From the NCBI GenBank assembly GCA_963765545.1, contig CAVXWW010000008.1:750760-814759 (forward strand): 64,000 bases of DNA, in the 5' to 3' direction. This DNA comes from JARRPM01 sp963765545 (GTDB lineage Bacteria; Pseudomonadota; Gammaproteobacteria; Pseudomonadales; Halieaceae). The position numbers were made by a program, and so were the translations under genes. The notes beneath the pieces were generated by a model. The model saw only the letters and a program-made list of their open reading frames with translations, had not been told where the DNA came from and made no database searches. Shown in pieces: positions 1 through 9,018 of the stretch (positions are counted from its first letter, which is position 1; every line of letters begins with the position of its first letter).

Positions 1-433
1 CCTGCTGCATGGCCTTCAGCAAGGGGCGCGGCTCAAGAAAGTCTTCCGAGTAAAAAATGTCGCCAAACTGGTGCAGGCGTTCTACTGACTCGGCCAGGCC
101 CTTGGCACCTTTCAGCAGGTCACCGAGTTTTTCTTTAAGTACCTGGGTGTAAAGTAACTGCTTGCCATACTTCCATTCGTACAGGGCCTTCGCCTCGTCC
201 AGCCCCTCGTAACATTGCAGCCGGATGAGTGGCAGGTCCAGCAGCTCGGCGGTGGTTTTGGCCAGCTCGGTCTTACCGACACCGGGTGGTCCCTCCACCA
301 GGATAGGTTTGCGAAGCTGGAATGCCAGGAACACGGCAGTGGCGATCTTTGTGCTGCAGATATAGCCGAAAGATTCAAAGCCCTGTTCGATTTTTTGCAC
401 GGATGCCAGTTGGGGAAAATCGTCTATTTGCAC
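1..433 (-). CDS. MoxR-family AAA+ ATPase, C-terminus cut by window edge
   Basis: The minus-strand reading frame is open from a GTG at 433 to the left edge, so it has no stop inside the window. It translates to a Walker A motif GPPGVGKT about 45 residues in, followed by the family sequence LLDLPLIRLQCYEGLDEAK and YEWKYGKQLL. These are hallmarks of MoxR/CoxD-like AAA+ ATPases, chaperones that act with VWA-domain partners to insert cofactors or remodel complexes. The partner would lie beyond the left edge. About 144 residues are visible of a usual 280-300. The GTG start is inferred from a weak AAGAG upstream and is the less certain part. Confidence 0.85.
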   Translation of the reverse strand, partial: MQIDDFPQLASVQKIEQGFESFGYICSTKIATAVFLAFQLRKPILVEGPPGVGKTELAKTTAELLDLPLIRLQCYEGLDEAKALYEWKYGKQLLYTQVLKEKLGDLLKGAKGLAESVERLHQFGDIFYSEDFLEPRPLLKAMQQ

Positions 434-516
434 CGGGGTATCTCTTAAGAAGGCAGACTATTGTACATGTTAGTGCGCACCGGGGTCAGTGCGGGGAGCC
501 AGGAGACCGTGGCACG

Positions 517-1524
517 CTAGCCGCCGGTAGTGTTCATAAAGCGGACAATCTGGGGCTTGGCAGCATTATCGAAATGATGGCGCTCGGGCTTTATGGCCAT
601 TGCCTGGACAATCGTGGTCTTCAGTAGATCCGGGGTAAAGTCCGGGCTGCGCAATACGGCGCGCAGATCTACCGAGTCTTCATTGCCAAGGCATAGTAAC
701 AGGCGGCCTTCAGCGGTGACCCTGACCCGGTTGCACAGGTGACAGAAGTTATTGCTGTGAGGCGAAATGAAGCCCAGCCGGGTCTCGCTGCCGGGCAGGC
801 TGTAATAGCGTGCCGGGCCCTCGTTGCCGGCCGGGTCCCCCAGGGAATGCATACTGTAGCGCCGACCGATCATGCCGCGCAGCTCGTCGCTGCTGCAGAA
901 ACTGAGTACCCGGTCGTGCTCCACAATTTGCCCCAGGGGCATTTCCTCAATAAAGGCAATGTCAATGCCGCGACGGTAGGCAAAATCCACCAGGTCCAGT
1001 ACCTCGTCCTCATTGCGGCCCTTGAGTATTACGGCATTGAGCTTGATACGCTCAAAACCGCAGCTGATAGCGGTTTCGATACCTGCCAGCACCTGGTCCA
1101 GGTTGCCGTGGCGGGTCAATTGGCGAAAGCGGCGGTGCTGCAAGCTGTCGAGGCTGATGTTGATGCGTTTGACGCCGCAGTCGTGCAGGCTGGGTGCCAT
1201 TCGCTGCAATTGGGAGCCGTTGGTCGTCAACACCAGCTGGTCCAGCCCCGCCAGCTGTCCCAGGCGCCTGACCAGGGAGAGTATGTCGGTGCGAATGAGA
1301 GGCTCACCACCGGTCAGCCGAATTTTGCTCACCCCCAGCTCGGTAAATGCCTGGGCCACCTGGAAATGTTCCTCCAGGGTCAGCACCTGTGGTTTGGGCA
1401 CAAAGACCATCTCTTCGGCCATGCAGTAAACGCAGCGAAAGTCGCAACGGTCCGTTACCGACAGGCGCACGTAATCAACGTGGCGCCCGAAGGTATCTAT
1501 TAGTTCTGGAGGGAGATTCGGCAT
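517..1524 (-). CDS. moaA: GTP 3',8-cyclase MoaA
   Basis: Radical-SAM enzyme for the first step of molybdenum cofactor synthesis, converting GTP to 3',8-cyclo-GTP. The N-terminal cluster motif CDFRCVYC (CxxxCxxC) binds the SAM-linked 4Fe-4S cluster. The C-terminal FCHLCNRVR with a later cysteine (LLLCLGNED) binds the second cluster. The protein ends in GG, the flexible tail that enters the active site in this family. The length, 335 residues, is normal. The gene is followed after 83 bp by the MoxR ATPase on the same strand. No obvious Shine-Dalgarno precedes the ATG. Confidence 0.97.
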   Translation of the reverse strand: MPNLPPELIDTFGRHVDYVRLSVTDRCDFRCVYCMAEEMVFVPKPQVLTLEEHFQVAQAFTELGVSKIRLTGGEPLIRTDILSLVRRLGQLAGLDQLVLTTNGSQLQRMAPSLHDCGVKRINISLDSLQHRRFRQLTRHGNLDQVLAGIETAISCGFERIKLNAVILKGRNEDEVLDLVDFAYRRGIDIAFIEEMPLGQIVEHDRVLSFCSSDELRGMIGRRYSMHSLGDPAGNEGPARYYSLPGSETRLGFISPHSNNFCHLCNRVRVTAEGRLLLCLGNEDSVDLRAVLRSPDFTPDLLKTTIVQAMAIKPERHHFDNAAKPQIVRFMNTTGG

Positions 1525-1719
1525 GGTAGCGGCAGTGTAGTCCTTATACTTGCCCGACTCTACCTCGCTGCGCCCACACCTGTCTGGGACCCGCTGCTGA
1601 GAAATCGGGAGCCGGGGTGGCTGCGCCGGGCTTTACAGTGCCTGGCGGCTGCGACAGGATATAGCCTGTAACAGAGTCTGCCGGAAATCGGGCGGTCGAT
1701 AAACAGGTGGGAGACCCAA

Positions 1720-3102
1720 GTGATGCCGGCGGTGCGAAGATTAGCTCTCTGGGCGGGGCCGATAGTAGCGATGGCGACCGCTGGCAGCCTGCATTCAGCT
1801 GGCTACGGTAGCGATACAGCCACCGTTGGCTTTGTCGCTATGCTGTGTGTGATCTGGTGGGTGTTTGAACCCATCCCTATCCCGGTTACGTCATTGTTAC
1901 CCCTGGCGGTACTGCCCTTGTTTGGCGTACTTACCCCGGCAGAGGTCGGCCAGGCCTACGGCTCGCCCCTGATTCTGCTGTTGCTGGGCGGTTTCCTGCT
2001 GTCCAAGGCGATGGAGCACTCCGGGGCCCACCGGCGGATTGCCCTGGGGATGGTGAGCCTGTTCGGCGCGAGCAGCGGCCGTCGCCTGGTGTTGGGTTTT
2101 ATGAGCGCCTCGGCATTACTGAGTATGTGGATATCCAATACCGCGACCACCCTGATGCTGCTGCCCGTGGTACTGGCGGTGCTGGATGCCAGCAAGCACA
2201 AGACAGAACTGGCGGTGCCGTTGTTACTGGGCGTCGCTTACGCGGCCAGCGTAGGGGGGGTGGGTACACCGATCGGCACTCCCCCCAATCTTATTTTCAT
2301 GCAGGTTTTCCAGGAGACCACGGGCCGGGTAATCAGCTTCAGCCAGTGGATGGCCTGGGCACTGCCCGTGGTCATCCTGATGATACCGCTCATGGCCCTG
2401 GTGCTTACCCGAAATTTGCGCGGCGCTATCGAAGTGGAGCTGCCGGCGGTGGGACGCTGGCGCGCGGAGGAACGCCGGGTAATGGTGGTATTCGGGCTGA
2501 CTGCCCTGGCATGGATGACCCGGGGAGAACCTTTTGGCGGTTGGTCCGCCTGGTTGGGTATGCCCCAGGCCAATGATGCATCGGTTGCATTGCTGGCGGT
2601 GGTCGTGATGTTTCTGGTGCCGGATGGCAAGGGGCAGCGCCTGTTAACCTGGGAGCGGGCCAGCACCATCCCCTGGGGCGTGCTGCTGCTGTTTTCCGGG
2701 GGGATATGCCTGGCCCGGGGATTCGTCAACTCCGGTCTCAGTGAGCTGATGGGCCTCTGGTTGTCGGGGATGACTGCTATTCCAACCTTCGCCCTGATTC
2801 TGGTTGTCTGTCTGGCGGTCAGCCTGATGACCGAAACAACGTCCAATACTGCCAGCACTACCCTGCTGATGCCGGTGTTGGCAGCGGCTGCGATTGCCGC
2901 GGATATACCGCCGGAAATGATTATGGTGCCCGCTGCGATGAGTGCCAGCTGCGCTTTCATGCTGCCGGTCGCCACAGCGCCCAATACCGTGGTTTACGGT
3001 AGTGGGCTTATCACCACGGCCCGCATGGCCCGCGAGGGAATATTCCTGAACCTGCTGGGAGCCGCTGTGATCAGCGGCGTGTGCTACCTCACGCTGACCT
3101 GA
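1720..3102 (+). CDS. SLC13/DASS-family sodium-coupled anion transporter
   Basis: Polytopic inner-membrane protein of 460 residues with about eleven hydrophobic segments. Two copies of the divalent-anion/sodium symporter signature are visible, SNTATTLMLLP near residue 140 and ETTSNTASTTLLMP near residue 380, which bind sodium and substrate carboxylates. Substrate is probably a di- or tricarboxylate or sulfate and cannot be fixed from sequence. A GTG at 1720 and an ATG at 1723 are both served by GGTGGGAGA just upstream, so the start differs by one residue at most. It converges on the peroxiredoxin gene with a 30 bp gap. Confidence 0.9.
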   Translation: MMPAVRRLALWAGPIVAMATAGSLHSAGYGSDTATVGFVAMLCVIWWVFEPIPIPVTSLLPLAVLPLFGVLTPAEVGQAYGSPLILLLLGGFLLSKAMEHSGAHRRIALGMVSLFGASSGRRLVLGFMSASALLSMWISNTATTLMLLPVVLAVLDASKHKTELAVPLLLGVAYAASVGGVGTPIGTPPNLIFMQVFQETTGRVISFSQWMAWALPVVILMIPLMALVLTRNLRGAIEVELPAVGRWRAEERRVMVVFGLTALAWMTRGEPFGGWSAWLGMPQANDASVALLAVVVMFLVPDGKGQRLLTWERASTIPWGVLLLFSGGICLARGFVNSGLSELMGLWLSGMTAIPTFALILVVCLAVSLMTETTSNTASTTLLMPVLAAAAIAADIPPEMIMVPAAMSASCAFMLPVATAPNTVVYGSGLITTARMAREGIFLNLLGAAVISGVCYLTLT

Positions 3103-3132
3103 GTCCAGCGTCAGCCGCCGGCCCCAGGTTCG

Positions 3133-3612
3133 CTAGAGCAGGGCCATCATGGTTTCGGCGGAGCTCACATCCACCCCTGCGCCGGGCTCCACATTCAGGT
3201 GGGTGACCGTGCCGTCATCAACCAGCATGGCAAAGCGCTGGCTGCGCGTACCCAGGCCAAAGCCCCTGCCGTCCAATTCCAGCCCCAGGGCCGCGGTAAA
3301 GTCGCCGTTGCCATCCGCCAGCATCAGCAATTCTTCTGCATTCTGCGCCTGGCCCCAGGCGCCCATCACGAAGGCGTCGTTGACCGACATACAGGCTATC
3401 GTGTCGACACCCTTTGCCTTTATCTTGTCGGCGTTTACCACGTAACCTGGCAGGTGAGTGACGCTGCAACCCGGCGTGAATGCACCGGGAACCGCAAACA
3501 GCAGTACTTTTTTACCGGAAAAAATATCATCTGTGCTGATATCAGTGGGCCCTTTTTCGCCCATGATTTTCAGGGTGGATGCGGGGATCTTGTCGCCAAC
3601 GGTAATGGCCAT
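3133..3612 (-). CDS. Prx5-type peroxiredoxin
   Basis: Thiol peroxidase of 159 residues that reduces hydroperoxides. The peroxidatic site PGAFTPGCSVTHLP has the family PxxxT/SxxC arrangement, followed by a downstream MSVNDAFVM segment typical of the Prx5 group. The frame is open further upstream to 3693, but the ATG at 3612 is preceded by AAGGAG at good spacing and begins the conserved MAITVGDKIP, so it is preferred. There is no fused glutaredoxin domain; a separate glutaredoxin may serve as reductant. It is divergent from the methyltransferase with only 49 bp between starts. Confidence 0.93.
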   Translation of the reverse strand: MAITVGDKIPASTLKIMGEKGPTDISTDDIFSGKKVLLFAVPGAFTPGCSVTHLPGYVVNADKIKAKGVDTIACMSVNDAFVMGAWGQAQNAEELLMLADGNGDFTAALGLELDGRGFGLGTRSQRFAMLVDDGTVTHLNVEPGAGVDVSSAETMMALL

Positions 3613-3661
3613 GTTACGCTCCTTGCTAAGCAGGTGATCGGATGACGGGGAATAATAGCAG

Positions 3662-4309
3662 ATGAGCCGGGGGATGCACTGTCCGTTGTGCAATGGATCT
3701 TCGGTCGAGGCCTACCATGAAGACAGGCGCCGCCCCTACCTGTGTTGTAGCACCTGTAACCTGGTGTTTGTGCCCCCGGCCAACTACCTGGACCGGGCGG
3801 CCGAACGGGCAGAATACGACCTGCATAAGAACCGCGTCGATGACAGTGGCTACCGGGTATTTCTATCGCGGCTGGCACAGCCTATGGTGGCGCGCCTGGC
3901 ACCGGGCGCCAGTGGTCTCGATTTTGGCTGTGGTCCGGCCCCCGCATTGGCATGTATGCTGCGCGAGGCGGGCTTCACGGTGGCCCTGTACGACAGTTTT
4001 TATTTCCCGGACGGCGCCGCGTTAAGCGGTTCATACGATTTTATTTGCGCTACCGAAGTGGTGGAGCACCTTCACCATCCTGGCGCCGAACTGGACCGTC
4101 TTTGGGCATTGCTGGAACCTGGTGGCTGTCTGGGTATTATGACCAAGCTGGTGCGCGACAGGGCCGCATTTGCCACCTGGCATTACAAGAACGATCCTAC
4201 CCACGTGTGTTTTTTCAGCAGCCAGACCTGGCAGTGGTGGGCGCAGGAGCAGGGGGCCGCGCTGGAAATTATCGGCGCCGACGTGATCCTGCTGGGGCCC
4301 AGGCAGTGA
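3662..4309 (+). CDS. zinc-ribbon class I SAM-dependent methyltransferase
   Basis: A 215-residue protein with an N-terminal treble-clef-like zinc ribbon (C7/C10 and C29/C32 region, CPLC and CSTC) followed by a Rossmann methyltransferase fold. Motif I is LDFGCGPAP near residue 87, and a TEVVEHLHHP segment near residue 135 matches the post-motif region of the Methyltransf_23 group. Substrate is unknown. It is single and monocistronic: divergent from the peroxiredoxin and convergent with the TetR gene, whose stop lies 1-2 bases away. Confidence 0.8.
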   Translation: MSRGMHCPLCNGSSVEAYHEDRRRPYLCCSTCNLVFVPPANYLDRAAERAEYDLHKNRVDDSGYRVFLSRLAQPMVARLAPGASGLDFGCGPAPALACMLREAGFTVALYDSFYFPDGAALSGSYDFICATEVVEHLHHPGAELDRLWALLEPGGCLGIMTKLVRDRAAFATWHYKNDPTHVCFFSSQTWQWWAQEQGAALEIIGADVILLGPRQ

Positions 4310-4310
4310 C

Positions 4311-4970
4311 TTATTGCTCGGCCTGTTGCAGCAGGCTGGTATAGATGCTCTCGCAATCCCGGTAGAAACTGAGCTCCTTGTCTCCCAGATAGGGGGCCAC
4401 CATCGTCATAAGTTGCAACACACCCTGGTGAATAGTGATTTCCGGGGGCCTGTCGTCGTGCAGCAGCTGGTCGTAGTTGAACCAGAACGTGAGGGTGAGC
4501 GTCATGTTGTCGACCAGCCCCAGTAATTGCTGGTCGCGGGCAGCTATGACCTCATTTTGCAGCAGGTTTTCACAGATCGCGAACAGGGCTGCGCGCTTCA
4601 GCTGGATCAGGCGCTTGAAGCTCTTCCTGATATCCGGGTAGCGCTGCAAAATATCGTCCAGGTTGTAGTACAAAAAGCGGTACTGGTACATCTCTTCCAG
4701 CACCACGTACAGGTAGTACCAGTTGTTTTCTACCTGCCCCTTGCCCGAGCTCAGTGGCTGCTCTATTGGTGCGGTGAGGGTGCTCCCCAGGGCCAGCTCG
4801 TACTGTTGAAACAGCTCAGCGATGATCTGGTCCTTACCCTTGAAATGATAATAGAGATTGCCCGGGCTGATATCCATTTCGTTGGCGATATCTATGGTGG
4901 TGGTATGGGCTTCACCCTCCCCATTGAAAAGCGCCAGGCTGGTCTCTAGTATGCGGTCCCTCGTTTTCAT
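4311..4970 (-). CDS. PhaD-like TetR-family regulator
   Basis: A 219-residue TetR-family protein with an N-terminal helix-turn-helix (MKTRDRILETSLALF, then ISPGNLYYHFKGKDQI). The N-terminus closely resembles PhaD of Pseudomonas PHA clusters (from memory), which controls phasin genes in response to a PHA-related ligand. The context agrees: it lies 12 bp downstream of one phasin gene and near a second, so phasin and regulator are probably co-transcribed. No operator could be assigned with certainty; a candidate inverted repeat lies upstream of the distal phasin. Confidence 0.85.
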   Translation of the reverse strand: MKTRDRILETSLALFNGEGEAHTTTIDIANEMDISPGNLYYHFKGKDQIIAELFQQYELALGSTLTAPIEQPLSSGKGQVENNWYYLYVVLEEMYQYRFLYYNLDDILQRYPDIRKSFKRLIQLKRAALFAICENLLQNEVIAARDQQLLGLVDNMTLTLTFWFNYDQLLHDDRPPEITIHQGVLQLMTMVAPYLGDKELSFYRDCESIYTSLLQQAEQ

Positions 4971-4982
4971 GGAGCGACGCTA

Positions 4983-5501
4983 TCAGGTGGTTTTGCGCCG
5001 CCCTGTTGCCGCCTTTTTCCGCGTTGTTTTTGCCGCAGGCTTTGCTTTGGCAGACTTTGCTTTGGCAGTCTTTGCAACCGCGGCCTTTTTGCGTGTGGCG
5101 CTCGCTGCCCGCGCGGGTTTCTTGTCGGTCACGCCCTGCTCAGCCAGTGCTTTGGCCAGCTTGTCGACCTTGCGGTTCAGCAGATCTACTTTTTTCTGCA
5201 GGGCGGCTATATCTTCTATGCGTGCAGGGCGTTGCATGTGGAAGTTTTCCCTTACCCGGTTGATGCGCTGTTCTACTGAGCTCTTGGCCGCTGTGCTGGC
5301 CTCCAGGGCGCTGCGGGCATCCTCTTCCAGGGCGCTACCCGCCTTGACGAGCTCGCGAAACAGCTTGGGCGGTTCCATGGCTCTTTCCAGTCTGCCCTGG
5401 GCTTCGTCGACGGCCTTGCCGTAGGCGCCTACCCCTGCCAACCAGATATTCTTCGCTATTTCGCCGGCCTTGTCTGTCACCTTGCTCTTTTCATCACTCA
5501 T
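4983..5501 (-). CDS. phasin-family PHA granule protein with histone-like tail
   Basis: A 172-residue phasin. The N-terminal part, KNIWLAGVGAYGKAVDEAQG, is the usual amphipathic granule-binding segment. It is followed by a helical region and then a Lys/Ala-rich C-terminus (KAKSAKAKPAAK, TRKKAATGRRKTT) like the DNA-binding tail of PhaF. Such proteins coat polyhydroxyalkanoate granules, and tailed members tether them to the nucleoid. The frame extends to 5528, but the ATG at 5501 has GAGG upstream and gives the family start MSDEKSK. A strong terminator separates it from the other phasin. Confidence 0.88.
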   Translation of the reverse strand: MSDEKSKVTDKAGEIAKNIWLAGVGAYGKAVDEAQGRLERAMEPPKLFRELVKAGSALEEDARSALEASTAAKSSVEQRINRVRENFHMQRPARIEDIAALQKKVDLLNRKVDKLAKALAEQGVTDKKPARAASATRKKAAVAKTAKAKSAKAKPAAKTTRKKAATGRRKTT

Positions 5502-5574
5502 ACTGTCTGCCCTCGGCACTGCCCGCAATCAAAGTGTGTTTGACGGAGCCGACCATTAAACCAGATTACCGGAC

Positions 5575-5607
5575 AAAAAAAAGGGGCCACAATGTGGCCC
5601 CAAAAAA
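5575..5607 (-). terminator. rho-independent terminator, probably bidirectional
   Basis: GGGGCCA (5583-5589) pairs with TGGCCCC (5595-5601) around a short loop. A runs flank both sides, giving a U tract on the minus transcript. It lies just downstream of the KRKP-repeat phasin, so that gene ends here and the next phasin-TetR pair needs its own promoter. Confidence 0.85.
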
Positions 5608-5648
5608 TTCCCCTGAACCGGGGACAGGTAATCCTGGATGGGATTCGT

Positions 5649-6095
5649 TTACGCGGCAGCTTTCAGGCCGACGGTGTCCTTCAGATCTTCAAAACGTGCC
5701 TTGACCTTCTTCAGTTGCTTGTCCAGCTTCTTGCGATCGGTCAGGTTGTCTATGTCCAGCTCAATGTCCTTGAAAGCGACTTTGGCGTTTTTCTCAACTT
5801 TCTTGCCACGCTTGACCAGTTCCTTGTAGAGCTTGTCAGCCTGCTTGCGGCGGCTCTCCATGCGATCCTGGATGGTTTTGTACTGCTCCTGCGCCTGGTC
5901 GAAAGCCTTGCCGTAGAAGCCGAGGCCAGCCAGAAATACATTGCGACCAGCTTCCTGTGCCTTCACTGCAAACTCAGGGGTGGTCTTCCTGGCAACCGGC
6001 TTGCGCTTGGCAGCGGGCTTGCGCTTGGCGACGGGCTTACGCTTGGCAGCAGGCTTGCGCTTGGTTGCAGATGCTGCTTTGGATACTTCGGCCAT
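5649..6095 (-). CDS. phasin-family protein with N-terminal KRKP(A/V) repeats
   Basis: A 148-residue phasin. Residues 11-37 consist of near-identical six-residue repeats KRKPAA/KRKPVA, a histone H1-like basic tail, here at the N-terminus. The phasin core follows: NVFLAGLGFYGKAFDQAQEQYK, then a long Lys/Glu-rich amphipathic coiled-coil-like region. The start at 6095 is preceded by AAGGAG. Its core resembles the neighbouring phasin, suggesting duplication with the basic tail placed at the opposite end. The expected role is granule coating with DNA or polyphosphate contact. Confidence 0.88.
   Translation of the reverse strand: MAEVSKAASATKRKPAAKRKPVAKRKPAAKRKPVARKTTPEFAVKAQEAGRNVFLAGLGFYGKAFDQAQEQYKTIQDRMESRRKQADKLYKELVKRGKKVEKNAKVAFKDIELDIDNLTDRKKLDKQLKKVKARFEDLKDTVGLKAAA
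5990..6062 (-). repeat. tandem 18-bp coding repeats (KRKPAA/KRKPVA)
   Basis: About four imperfect 18-bp units, each reading TTGCGCTTGGCAG-like on the plus strand, encode the basic repeats of the phasin N-terminus. Repeat number could vary between strains by slippage. Confidence 0.8.
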
Positions 6096-6167
6096 GATTC
6101 AACTCCTTGGTGGTGTGTGCTGGGCTGTGGTCACCAGATAGGAGAGGACAATACGGAAATTGTTTAG

Positions 6168-6194
6168 AATAAACATACTAGAAAACAGTTTATT
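6168..6194. promoter_or_regulatory. inverted repeat upstream of phasin, candidate regulator site
   Basis: AATAAAC (6168-6174) and GTTTATT (6188-6194) are perfect 7-bp inverted arms around a 13-base spacer, in an AT-rich patch 73 bp upstream of the phasin start. It could be an operator for the PhaD-like TetR. This is inference from position and symmetry only. Confidence 0.35.
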
Positions 6195-6233
6195 TGTGCC
6201 GCAGTGTTGCGCCATATTGCCGGCCGGGAGTGG

Positions 6234-7793
6234 TTACCCGGCGTGAGGTCCGGCGGCCACGATATCCTCTGACGCATCAAAGCCTGTGATATTTTCCTGA
6301 AACAGGGCGGCCAGGCTGGCTGCCTGGGCATCGTAGGCAGCGTTATCGCCCCAGCTTGCGCGCGGGTCGATGTACTTCTGGTCAACCCCGGGGATAGAGG
6401 TAGGAAAATCGAGATTGAGAATATCCAGGTGTGCGGTGGGTAAGTCCAGCAGCGCACCGCTTTGGGCCGCGGCCACTACCGCACGTGTAACCGGAATGGG
6501 AAAGCGTGCACCTGAGCCGCCGGGGGCACCAGAGCCGCCGGTCCAGCCGGTGTTCACAAGATAGACCTGGCTGCCAAAGTCATCGATGCGCTTCATCAAC
6601 AACTCCGCATATTCCGCCGCCGGCCTGGGCATGAAAGGTGCGCCAAAACAGGTGGAGAAAGTGGGGTGTACGCCGGCCTCTGCGCCCAGCTCGGTGGAGC
6701 CTACCCTGGCGGTATAACCGCTGAGGAAATGAAATGCAGCGGCTTCCTTTGACAGGATGGACAGGGGCGGCAGCACGCCGGAAACGTCACAGGTCAGGAA
6801 GATTACACAACCTGGCTCGCCACCGGCGTTGGACCGGGTACGCCTGGCCACATGCTCCAGCGGATAGCAGCAGCGTCCGTTCTCCGTCAGGTCGGTATCG
6901 CAGTAGTCCGCGTGTCTCCTGTCGTCGAGTACCACGTTTTCTATAATCGCGCCGAAGCAGATGGCGTCCCAGATTACCGGTTCATTTTGCTGGCTCAGGT
7001 CGACGGTCTTGGCATAGCACCCGCCCTCCAGATTGAATACGGAGCCCCTGGTCCAGCCGTGCTCATCGTCGCCGATCAGGTAGCGGTCGGGGTCCGCAGA
7101 CAGGGTGGTCTTGCCAGTGCCTGAAAGACCGAAAAACAGGGTGGTATCGCCAGCCTCACCGACATTCGCGCTGCAGTGCATGGGCATGACGTCCTTCTCG
7201 GGCAGCAGGAAATTCTGCACAGAGAACATCGCTTTCTTCATTTCACCGGCGTAGCTCATACCTGCCAGCAGTACCTTGCGTTGGGCGAAGTTGATGACAA
7301 CCACGCCGTCTGAATGGGTGCCATCGCGCTCTGGTTCGCAGATAAAGCTGGCCACATTGAGCACGCTCCACTCCGGCTTGCGAGCAGTGTTGTACGTGTC
7401 GGGGCGAATGAACATATTGCGACCGAAAAGCGCCTGCCAGGCGGTTTCGGTGGTAATCCTGACCGGCAGGTAGTGGTCGCAGTGCTCGCCCACGTGCAAC
7501 TCAGAGACAAAACTGTCCCGGGCGTCCAGGTAACACTCCACCCGTTCCCATAGCTCATCGAAGCGGTCGCTATCGAATGGCCGGTTTACAGGGCCCCAGT
7601 CGATACTGTCGGAGGTGCTCGGTTCCATGACGATAAACCGATCAGCCGGAGAGCGGCCGGTCCGTTTACCGGTGGTTACCAGCAAGGCGCCGGTGTCGGC
7701 GAGCATGCCTTCGCCTCGTTTGATAGATTCTTCCACCAGTTGCGACGCCGTCAGGTCAGCAAATACCTGGGCGGTCTGGATTTCAGCGGTCAT
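6234..7793 (-). CDS. pckA: phosphoenolpyruvate carboxykinase (ATP)
   Basis: Cytosolic enzyme that decarboxylates and phosphorylates oxaloacetate to PEP using ATP, the first committed gluconeogenic step. The kinase-type P-loop GLSGTGKTTLS and the ATP-PEPCK segment FHFLSGYTARVGSTE are present, with FGAPFMPRP downstream. The frame opens at 7919, but the ATG at 7793 is preceded by AGGACAG and yields 519 residues, close to the family size. Gluconeogenesis fits a cell that grows on fatty acids and stored PHA, as the nearby genes suggest. Confidence 0.96.
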   Translation of the reverse strand: MTAEIQTAQVFADLTASQLVEESIKRGEGMLADTGALLVTTGKRTGRSPADRFIVMEPSTSDSIDWGPVNRPFDSDRFDELWERVECYLDARDSFVSELHVGEHCDHYLPVRITTETAWQALFGRNMFIRPDTYNTARKPEWSVLNVASFICEPERDGTHSDGVVVINFAQRKVLLAGMSYAGEMKKAMFSVQNFLLPEKDVMPMHCSANVGEAGDTTLFFGLSGTGKTTLSADPDRYLIGDDEHGWTRGSVFNLEGGCYAKTVDLSQQNEPVIWDAICFGAIIENVVLDDRRHADYCDTDLTENGRCCYPLEHVARRTRSNAGGEPGCVIFLTCDVSGVLPPLSILSKEAAAFHFLSGYTARVGSTELGAEAGVHPTFSTCFGAPFMPRPAAEYAELLMKRIDDFGSQVYLVNTGWTGGSGAPGGSGARFPIPVTRAVVAAAQSGALLDLPTAHLDILNLDFPTSIPGVDQKYIDPRASWGDNAAYDAQAASLAALFQENITGFDASEDIVAAGPHAG

Positions 7794-7949
7794 GGTCTGT
7801 CCTGTAATGGGATTCCGGATGCCCCCATATCCCGGGGAGGCAGTATCCAGTGTAGTAGCTTTGTCTTCAGGGGCGGGAATTATGTCAGAGTCGCAAAATA
7901 TTGCGAAATATAGTGGCAATAGGTGCGGCGAATATCGCCTGTCGTGCTC

Positions 7950-8849
7950 TCAATGAAGAATCTGTGGGGGACTGTCACCCAGCAGGTCCTGCAGGTCCTC
8001 ACGCTGGTAACGGTATTGCTGGTTACAGAATTCGCAATCCATCGTAATGCACCCCATTTCCTCCAGCAGGTCTTCCAGCTCGGTTGTGGCGATGGCGGAC
8101 AGGGCCCGCAGGGTGCGTTCCCGCGAACAGCTGCAATGGAACCCTATTTCGGACGGAGCGAACAGGCGCAGCGAGTCCTCGTGATAAAGCCGGAACAGTA
8201 GTGACCGGGTGCTGAGCTCCAGAAGTTCCTGCGGTTGTATGGTGGCGGCGAGGGCGCATGCGTGCTGCCATTGCTGATCGCGCTCGGTTGCATCCCGGGT
8301 GAGCTGTGCGGGCAGTTGCTGCAATAACATTCCGGCCGCCCGCCGGTCGTCAGCCGCCAGCCAGAACCGGGTGCCCAGTTGCTCCGATTGGGCGAAGTAG
8401 GCGTCCAGGCTGTGGGCCAGGGAATCTCCCGCCAGGGGCACGATGCCCTGGTAGCGCTGGCCGTCCTCGGGATCGATGGTAATGGCAAGCGATCCCTGTC
8501 CCAGCAACTGGTCGAAGTGGTTTGCCGTCGCCAGGTCTGCTCCCCGGGCAATACCGCGTATATTCCCCGCGCTGCTGCACTCCGCCATCAGCAAGGGTAT
8601 CTGGCCCTCTGAGCGGGCTTGCAACACCAGCTTGCCTTCGAACTTGAGTGTGCTGCGCAGCAGGACTGCCGCTGCCAGCAGTTCGCCCAACAGTCGACTC
8701 ACCCCCGGGGCGTACTGGTGGATGGCCAGCATGTCCTGGAACGCCGTATCGAGCAGCACAATTTCGCCGCGGATGTCCGCCTCTTCAAACAGGAACCTGC
8801 GGGCCTGGTCGCCGGTGGCTTGTTCGGAATTGTCCTGGGAATCAGTCAT
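7950..8849 (-). CDS. hslO: redox-regulated chaperone Hsp33
   Basis: Holdase chaperone of 299 residues, switched on by oxidative unfolding. The zinc-binding redox switch is at the C-terminus: CSC in GFHCSCSRERT and CEFC in MDCEFCNQQYRY, matching the CxC-x(n)-CxxC pattern. The N-terminal core with FEGKLVLQARSEG-type sequence is complete. It precedes pckA on the same strand by 157 bp and probably has its own transcript. Confidence 0.96.
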   Translation of the reverse strand: MTDSQDNSEQATGDQARRFLFEEADIRGEIVLLDTAFQDMLAIHQYAPGVSRLLGELLAAAVLLRSTLKFEGKLVLQARSEGQIPLLMAECSSAGNIRGIARGADLATANHFDQLLGQGSLAITIDPEDGQRYQGIVPLAGDSLAHSLDAYFAQSEQLGTRFWLAADDRRAAGMLLQQLPAQLTRDATERDQQWQHACALAATIQPQELLELSTRSLLFRLYHEDSLRLFAPSEIGFHCSCSRERTLRALSAIATTELEDLLEEMGCITMDCEFCNQQYRYQREDLQDLLGDSPPQILH

Positions 8850-9018
8850 GGGGAGCTATTGTAAGCCAATTATTGGCCAGCTGGCTGCATGGCTGAACTG
8901 TTGCGCCCGTGGCTGCGTACCAACCGGCACGGATTGGAAGTAGAGTAGCGTCTGGTAACACCTGATGCGGGTGCATCGAGGGTGTTGTGCGGCCAGGCGG
9001 AATATAAGGAGAGACGTC

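Noticed and set aside
8865..8877. Near-palindrome GCCAATTATTGGC upstream of hslO
   Set aside because: Short arms and no regulator nearby; likely chance in the absence of conservation data.
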